In this document: positions 17,368 through 22,256 of the stretch, piece after piece
Layout of the letters: every line of letters starts with the position of its first letter
Numbering within the stretch: position 1 is the first letter of the stretch
Assembly: GCA_003427395.1 (NCBI GenBank)
Contig: BFEA01000151.1
Location: 1,429,038-1,451,293 of the forward strand
Origin: Chara braunii
Lineage: Eukaryota > Streptophyta > Charophyceae > Charales > Characeae
Direction of reading: 5' to 3'
Length of the DNA: 22,256 nucleotides
Notes under the pieces: generated by a model
Database searches by the model: none
The model's input: only the letters and a program-made list of their open reading frames with translations
Told to the model about the DNA's origin: nothing
Program-made: the position numbers and the translations under genes

Positions 17368-18674
17368 AGGACTAGTGCAATTCTGGTACAACGATTATGG
17401 TGGCCTGGTATGCTAGACAAAGCCAAGCAATACGTACAGACTTGCCAAGTCTGTCAGCGGGACAAGCCGCGAACTCAAGCCCTTGCCCATAACTGTTGGT
17501 CAGGGACAAAGTGTCTCCATGGACTTCATGGATACCCTCGTGACCAGCAAGAGTGGCAAAAAGCATATCTTCGTCATAGTTTACAGGTTTACTAAGTACC
17601 CTAGACTGATTGCCATGCCAGAGACTGCAAGGACTGAACACGTTATCAAGTTATTTATGGATAATTGGGTGTGTAACTTTGGACTGCCAAAGGCTATTGT
17701 TAGTGCCAGAGATGTTCATTTCACCAGCGAACTGTGGAAGAAGGCTGCAGAGCAGATCGACAGCCAACTCCAACTGACTTCTGGGAATCATCCTCAAGCC
17801 AACGGGCAAGCTGAACAGATGAACCGAGTGGTGCAGAATCTGCTGAGGCGTTACATTAAGCTCAGCCAAGATGACTGGGAATAAGATGAGTGGGATGAGA
17901 AGTTACCTCTCATCGCCAGCCTGTACAACAATGTTGTGCACAGCCCCACCGGCGTACGTCCAAATCAGCTGCATCTGGGGTGGAAGCCTAGATCTGCTCT
18001 AGACTTCCTCCTGCCTGAAAATGGATCTGCTGCAACTCGTGGAACCATAGAATTTGGTGTCCAATATGACAAGTTGCTGCAGCAAGCTGCCGAACACATC
18101 AAGAAATCTCAAGAAGCAATGATTGCTTTTGAGAACAAACATCAACGACACTCCACATTTCAGGTGGGATCAACGACAGTCCACATTTCAGATGGGGGAA
18201 CGTGTCTGGGTTAACTCTAGTGAGCTAGGACAGGAATTCGGCATCTCTAGGAAACTAACGCCTCAATACTTTGGTCCTTGGGAAGTCTTGGATATCGTGG
18301 GTAGTGATTTGGATGGTCCCTCATATGTGATTCGAATCCCTGGTCACTTGCGCACTTACCCTGTGTTTCACGCTTCAAAGCTTGCACCTTTCGTTGAAAC
18401 ACAGCAGTTCCCATCAAGGAGATCAATGCTGCCCCCAACCATGGATGGCCACATGGACGTCGACGACATTTTGGAGCACAGAGACATGCCTGTTCCTAAG
18501 CACATGGGCAGAGGAAGACCGCCAAAACCCAAGAGGGAATACTGGGTCCGATTCAGGCATCACACGCATCCAAAAGAAGACAGACGGTTCACCAGAGAGG
18601 AACTAATTGAAGCAGCACCTCAGATTGAGGCAGACTATGAAAGAAGGTTGAGACACATCTCAGCGGACTTTTGA
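17368..18674 (+). pseudogene. pol: pol of element 2: integrase with chromodomain-like C-terminus
   Basis: The frame continues in phase after the TAA at 17365 (RLWWPGMLDKAK, CQVCQRDK with the two Cys ligands), then shifts to 17483-17884. The first catalytic Asp is GAC at 17522 (MDFMD). The second catalytic Asp is replaced by GCC (Ala) at 17705-17707 (VSARDVHF), and the Glu is kept at 17813 (GQAEQMN) with the expected 35-residue spacing. A short imperfect duplication around 17870-17895 introduces TAA at 17882. A 28-bp tandem duplication at 18141-18196 shifts the frame again, into 18123-18674. That last part carries FGISRKL, YPVFHASKL and a chromodomain-like tail (DVDDIL, REYWVRF, DRRFTREELIEAAP). 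It would have integrated the element DNA; it is inactive. Confidence 0.9.
18141..18196 (+). repeat. 28-bp tandem duplication inside the integrase
   Basis: ATCAACGACACTCCACATTT with CAGGTGGG at 18141-18168 is repeated with three differences at 18169-18196. Twenty-eight is not a multiple of three, so the duplication itself explains the frame change between the upstream and downstream integrase parts. Confidence 0.9.
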
Positions 18675-18690
18675 AGCTAAGGAGGATGGA
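18674..18690 (+). promoter_or_regulatory. Polypurine tract of element 2
   Basis: GAAGCTAAGGAGGATGGA is almost all purine and lies just after the pol stop and immediately before the LTR start at 18692. In LTR elements such a tract primes plus-strand DNA synthesis. Confidence 0.75.
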
Positions 18691-18691
18691 A

Positions 18692-19793
18692 TGTGAGGAA
18701 TGTGTCCTCATGGGGCCTTAGGCAACATGCATATGTTCTTGACTGTGGCCCCCAGCAAGACTCGTGCCTGTCCTAAGTGAAGGCGGGGCTGAATATTCAC
18801 GAGACGCCCTATTCTCAGCATTTTGCAATGTGGGTATCAGACAGTTGCTGCACGCCAGTTGGTGGAAGTGCAACCTCGGCCTCACCCTGGGCTCTTCCAG
18901 AAGAAGCAGCTGTGTCAGGCAGTTGAGCCCAGGACGCAGGTGGTTGCGCCCTGGGCACACGCAGTGTGAGGCCGACACATCACAAAGTGGCCGTGGGCCA
19001 ATGAGAATGCAGCATTGTCGGCACACATACCTCGCGGGCCAATGCAAACACAGCAAACATTCAGAGCCCGGACGATCCTCGGTGTGCCTAACTGAAAAGG
19101 GCCCAGGGCCTCAACTGTAGACATAGGCCTGGGCGCAGACACTTGGGATCGACCAGAAGCTACTGGAAACTTCCACGGCCATGCCCATACAGTCCAGCAG
19201 CAGCAGCGACTCCCATGTAAGGAGGAGGCCAGCCAGTGTCAGGCATTCTGGCCTAGGCAGGCAATGCGGACACGCTGCTGCGATAGCGCACAAATGTCTG
19301 CATTGCGCTAATGCTGGCCGGGGCACGCGCGGGTGCCGCCATGCGGCAATAGCCGGGCTACAGAAGCGCGAGCGGGTAAGGGGTGATAGCGGTCTTCAGG
19401 AAAGAGGTGCAGGCGTGGGTGGACAAGGGGTGATAAGGGGAACCGAGAGTACGTACCTGGTGTATGTGCGAGGTCGGCATTGGTGTTGACGTCATGTACA
19501 TTGGTCTTCGAAGTCGAAGCGAGCCTGTTGCATGAATGTAGATAGGCCAGGTAGGATAGGTAGAGTAGGCTGGGCGCTGGGTGCCAGACAGTAGGAGCAA
19601 CATTGAACACTTTGTTGGTGTGGCCTGAGGGCTTGGACATTCGCTCACGAGTTCATTGTATCGCTCTTATTTGGATGGAATCTTGGTGCATTTGAGCTCT
19701 CTGCTTGTTACACGACTATCTCAGTCTATCTGGACTCCTGTGTGATTTTGCAACTTGGTTATCTGTATATCGCTCTCGCTCATATTCCTTGCA
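18692..19793 (+). repeat. LTR of element 2, about 1102 bp
   Basis: It starts TGTGAGGAATGTG after the polypurine tract and ends CATATTCCTTGCA before a primer-binding site. The two ends are imperfect inverted repeats of each other (TGTGAGGAATG against TGCAAGGAATA) and have the canonical TG and CA. Its last 460 bp also occur reversed at 15561-15995, confirming it as a repeated unit. It contains a hairpin, GCCCAGG/CCTGGGC, at 18926-18955. No clear TATA box was found. It lacks a second full copy in the window, so the left end rests on the TG, the inverted end and the polypurine tract. Confidence 0.8.
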
Positions 19794-19796
19794 ATT

Positions 19797-19816
19797 TGGT
19801 ATTGGAGCTGGTTCGA
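19797..19816 (+). promoter_or_regulatory. Primer-binding site, initiator Met tRNA type
   Basis: TGGTATTGGAGCTGGTTCGA, beginning three bases after the LTR end, resembles the plant consensus TGGTATCAGAGCC that pairs with the 3' end of initiator Met tRNA. A primer-binding site belongs after a 5' LTR, so its presence here means the LTR at 18692-19793 also served, or once served, as the 5' LTR of a downstream unit. Confidence 0.75.
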
Positions 19817-20335
19817 GATCGCCATGACCTGGTGCTGGCGACATTGTTACTTGGTGTGCTGACGATGCTTCTGTGCAGTAAGGATACAGTGGCGCTGGCT
19901 TAAGTGAGCGACACCCAGGTAGAGGGGTGCGTCGCTGGAAGGCTGTGGCAACAGCGTGGGAGTGGCGACAGCAGATGTATATGTGATGATGAGAGCATGC
20001 TGATGTGGCATTTTGGCTGAGGTGAACGTGCATTGCGTTGTGGGTGGTGCCAAAACTACGACCGGTCATCGAAATGCACATTGCCTCAATGGGTGAGACA
20101 TCTGTGGTTGGGGGCAGCTATCTCCAGGTACGTTGTTCCCTTACCTTATCTTCCCTGTCAATCTCTTCTTTCTGTGAAGAAGTGAGTCCACCTCGAGTGT
20201 CCTCTTTTGAGAAAGGAGTTGTGAGCACTCTACCTTGAGAGACGACATTCTTCCCGGTGGCGCATCTGGCAGGAGAGGGCCCTGGTCGAAGCACCGGGTC
20301 ACGGTGACCATGCCAACCCGTGGGAGTAGTACAGC
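19817..20335. other. Presumed retroelement leader, then no gene seen
   Basis: The sequence directly after the primer-binding site should be leader of a second element, but no gag-like coding frame follows. A small perfect palindrome, GGTCACGGTGACC, is at 20297-20309. No other feature is supported. Confidence 0.4.
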
Positions 20336-20690
20336 ATGGGGTAGAGAAAAAAGTATAGTGTAGTCTAGAGAGCAGCGTAAGGTAGAGAGTACAGTAGAGT
20401 AGCGTAGAGTACAGTAGAGAGTAGAGCATGGAGAGCAGAGCAGAGAACACAGTAGAGAGCAGTGAGTAGCGCAGAGAACAGAATAGAGTGCAGAGAGTAG
20501 GGAGCAAGGCGGAGAGCAGAGGAGAGAGTAGCATAGAGTCGAGAGTAGAGAAGAGACAGTGGCATACAGTTCGAAGTAGAGAATAGAGAGAGTTCAAAGT
20601 AGAGAATGGCGTACAACTGGGAGTAGAGAGTACAGTACAGTAGATTAGAGCAGAAAGTAGAGAGTAGAGCAGAGCAGCATAGAGGGCATC
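20336..20690. repeat. Low-complexity purine-rich AGAGTAG tract
   Basis: About 350 bp are built from irregular AGAGTAG, AGAGCAG and ACAGTAG words with a loose period near 10 bp. On the minus strand this gives an artificial 197-codon frame rich in Leu, Ser and Tyr. It behaves like a decayed minisatellite. Confidence 0.85.
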
Positions 20691-20858
20691 ACCGAGAAAA
20701 ACAGCATTCATTATTACTTACCAAGAGAAAAGGGTGCGCTGGCCATCTAGGGGCTCAGTTTGCCCATTTGTTGTCCCTGGGCATAGGGCCTCACCACACT
20801 ACTCAGCAAATTCACAGACGAAAAAGGTTAGGGCAGCGCAACTTCGCAGCTTTTAGTG

Positions 20859-21267
20859 AAAGATTCATTCTCATTTTGCACATTTGGTGAGCAGTGCAGC
20901 AAGGCCCATATGAAAACCGGGACTTCTTCAACTCAATTGTGGAACGTCGTCCAGTCAGGTGCATCCAGGCCGGGCTGTCAAAAGAGACACATGCGTTCAG
21001 GTAAGTCCTTACGGGACTTCTTCAACTCACTTGTGGAACGTCGGGCATGAAAAGACGTCAGATGTGTCCAGGAAAGTGCTCACTTGAGTATGCCCTGAGC
21101 CTAGCGCTCAAAGATTCATTCCCATTTTGCACATTTGGTGAGCAGTGCAGCAAGGCCCATACAAAAACCGGGACTTCTTCAACTCACTTGTGGAACGTCG
21201 GGCATGAAAAGACGTCAGATGTGTCCAGGAAAGCGCTCACTTGAGTATGCCCTGAGCCTAGCGCTCA
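20859..21267. repeat. Nested tandem repeats (A-B-B-A-B pattern)
   Basis: Module A (AAAGATTCATTCYCATTTTG with ACATTTGGTGAGCAGTGCAG) starts at 20859 and 21110, a 251-bp spacing. Module B (CGGGACTTCTTCAACTCA with TTGTGGAACGTCG) starts at 20918, 21012 and 21179. The second and third B copies extend to GCCTGAGC or GCCCTGAGCCTAGCGCTCA and are nearly identical over about 90 bp. The first B copy differs after the shared core. Confidence 0.85.
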
Positions 21268-21275
21268 GGCCCCAA

Positions 21276-21703
21276 TGCACAGCTGCTCTTTCCTTTCTTC
21301 CCCCCAGTTTTCTGAAGGGCATCTGCCTTGAGATATCATCTTTGAACTGACCATCCTCGTAATTCAAAAGGATTTTGTTATGTTAGACTGATTGCCAGAT
21401 GTCCTGTTACACCGCCAAACTTTTTTCTTTGTTTTACTGTGAGCTTTTTCTTTGAGAATCATTGATTCTTGTTTTGCATTGTGTGAAATGACCTACATAA
21501 TTGCACAGCTGCTCTTTCCTTTCGTCCCCCCAGTTGATCTTTGAACTGACCATCCTGGTAATTCAAAAGGATTTCGTTATGTTAGACTGATTGCTAGATG
21601 TCCTGTTACACCGCCAAAACTTTTTCTTTGTTTTATTGCGAGCATTTTCTTTGAGAATCATTGATTCTAGTTTTGCATTGCGTGAAATGACCTACATAAT
21701 TGC
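21276..21703 (+). repeat. Two-copy tandem duplication (226 bp) with acceptor-like tracts
   Basis: Copy 1 is 21276-21501 and copy 2 is 21502-21703. Both begin TGCACAGCTGCTCTTTCCTT, then TCCCCCCAG and TTG, and share ATCTTTGAACTGACCATCCT, TGTTAGACTGATTGC and TGAAATGACCTACATAATTG. Copy 2 lacks about 26 bp after the CCCCCCAG. Identity is about 95 percent by eye elsewhere. The pyrimidine tract ending in CAG resembles a 3' splice site on the + strand; no coding frame follows, so it could mark an untranslated terminal exon. Confidence 0.85.
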
Positions 21704-21841
21704 AGTCCAAGAACTCTGAACTTTTCAGAAAAAAACGGTGACCGGTTCATCTGTTTGCTCAAGATTCCAATTCTGAGCCCATTTGCTCAAGATTCCTATT
21801 CTGAGTCTGTATGCTGTATACTTGTGCGTGAGCAAGTGCAA

Positions 21842-21860
21842 GTGTGTGTGTGTGTGTGTG
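21842..21860. repeat. (GT)n microsatellite
   Basis: Nine GT units plus one G. A further short tract, (AATG)4, is at about 22004-22020. Confidence 0.9.
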
Positions 21861-21861
21861 A

Positions 21862-22125
21862 GACTCCGTTCAGAGGGCCGAGTTGTGTCATTGAGGATAA
21901 GGCAGGGGGTGGGCTGAGATGATGTGATTGACAATTCGCCGAGAAGAGCTGTTGGAAGTCCCCTTCAAGTATGAGAGTGCCACTTTCGTTAAGGAGGTCT
22001 TGTAATGAATGAATGAATGAATAATCGACATCCAATCTGCTTGGTAGTTGCAGTTCGCCTGAGGGAGTTGTCAAGGTGTGTCGCCATGTGAGCAGTAATG
22101 GTGGACGGGCATCTTGGAACATTTC
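21862..22125 (-). CDS. Unrecognised putative exon (minus strand)
   Basis: On the minus strand a pyrimidine-rich tract ending CCTTCCAG precedes GAAATGTTCC at 22125, a good 3' splice site. The open frame continues for about 85 codons with mixed, protein-like composition (EMFQDARPPLLLTWRHTL, SRLDVDYSFIHSLQDLL, GTLILEGDFQQLF) before entering the GT repeat. I do not recognise a family. Part of the frame (YSFIHS) comes from the ATTC/AATG microsatellite, which argues for caution. No strong donor was found, so the exon end is arbitrary; the frame itself stays open to 21796. Confidence 0.25.
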
Positions 22126-22185
22126 CTGGAAGGCAAATGCCACAGAAGAAACCGAGCAGCACATGTCAAACTAACTTCGTGGACA

Positions 22186-22188
<3 letters not shown>

Positions 22189-22256
<68 letters not shown>
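22189..22256. repeat. (TC)34 microsatellite reaching the window edge
   Basis: An uninterrupted TC run of 68 bases continues to the last base, so its full length is unknown and the window may end there because of an assembly break. Confidence 0.95.

Larger units (their letters stand above)
16017..19793 (+). mobile_element. 5'-truncated Ty3/gypsy retrotransposon (element 2) with 3' LTR
   Basis: Pol remnants run from within the reverse transcriptase (16017) to the integrase tail (18674), followed by a polypurine tract and a complete-looking LTR. Gag, protease and the first part of reverse transcriptase are missing; in their place is the reversed LTR fragment. The pol proteins are clearly related to element 1 but are a different family member. 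At least six lesions disrupt the frame, more than in element 1 for the same length, so it is probably older or less constrained. Confidence 0.9.

Noticed and set aside
15561-19793. DNA transposon with long terminal inverted repeats
   Set aside because: The inverted repeats end at an LTR terminus followed by a primer-binding site, and the core is Ty3/gypsy pol without a transposase, so inverted LTR copies explain it better.
20118-20711. 197-codon minus-strand ORF rich in Leu, Ser, Thr and Tyr
   Set aside because: It lies in the low-complexity AGAGTAG tract; its composition follows from the repeat and no motif is present.

Overview
This is eukaryotic, repeat-dominated intergenic DNA: two decayed LTR retrotransposons, many tandem and dispersed repeats, homopolymers, microsatellites, two ambiguous bases and only traces of host genes. 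The pol protein style (long Lys/Glu-rich gag, CCHC knuckle, DSG protease, YLDD reverse transcriptase, HHCC/DDE integrase, chromodomain-like C-terminus) and an initiator-Met-tRNA-type primer-binding site point to Ty3/gypsy elements of the green lineage. My best guess is a streptophyte alga such as Chara, from general familiarity with such pol sequences; the window alone does not prove this. No bacterial-style genes, CRISPR array or intact cellular gene was found.

Layout. 1-~6600: Ty3/gypsy element 1 on the + strand, almost full length inside (gag 219-2214, pol 2255-5899), interrupted by a handful of single-base frameshifts and one nonsense codon, followed by a probable 3' LTR with a TATA box at 6418. 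The 5' LTR and primer-binding site lie upstream of the window. 6549-7043 (minus): an unrecognised putative exon with a hydrophobic segment. 7512-8060: an irregular array of about 13 copies of TGCCACGTCAGC or close variants, a bZIP-type ACGT-core site, followed by three palindromic relatives at 8565-8645. 9628-9770 (minus): an exon that looks like the concanavalin-A-like domain of a BEACH-family protein, with its splice-donor end partly duplicated next to it. 10930-13230: minisatellites, a T20G19 run and two copies of a roughly 650-bp pyrimidine-rich repeat. 13231-15560: mostly featureless, with one weak ORF.

15561-19816 is the most structured part. A reversed LTR fragment abuts a 5'-truncated Ty3/gypsy pol (element 2, 16017-18674). 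This is followed by a polypurine tract, a complete-looking 1.1-kb LTR (18692-19793) and then a primer-binding site (19797-19816). Because a primer-binding site should follow a 5' LTR, this one LTR appears to have ended one element and begun another. 20336-22256 is low-complexity DNA, nested tandem repeats, a duplicated acceptor-bearing segment, one putative minus-strand exon and a terminal (TC)34 run.

The genes here do not form an operon or pathway. Each retroelement once encoded a full gag-protease-RT-RNase H-integrase set. Both are dead, and each has lost a different catalytic residue of the integrase triad.
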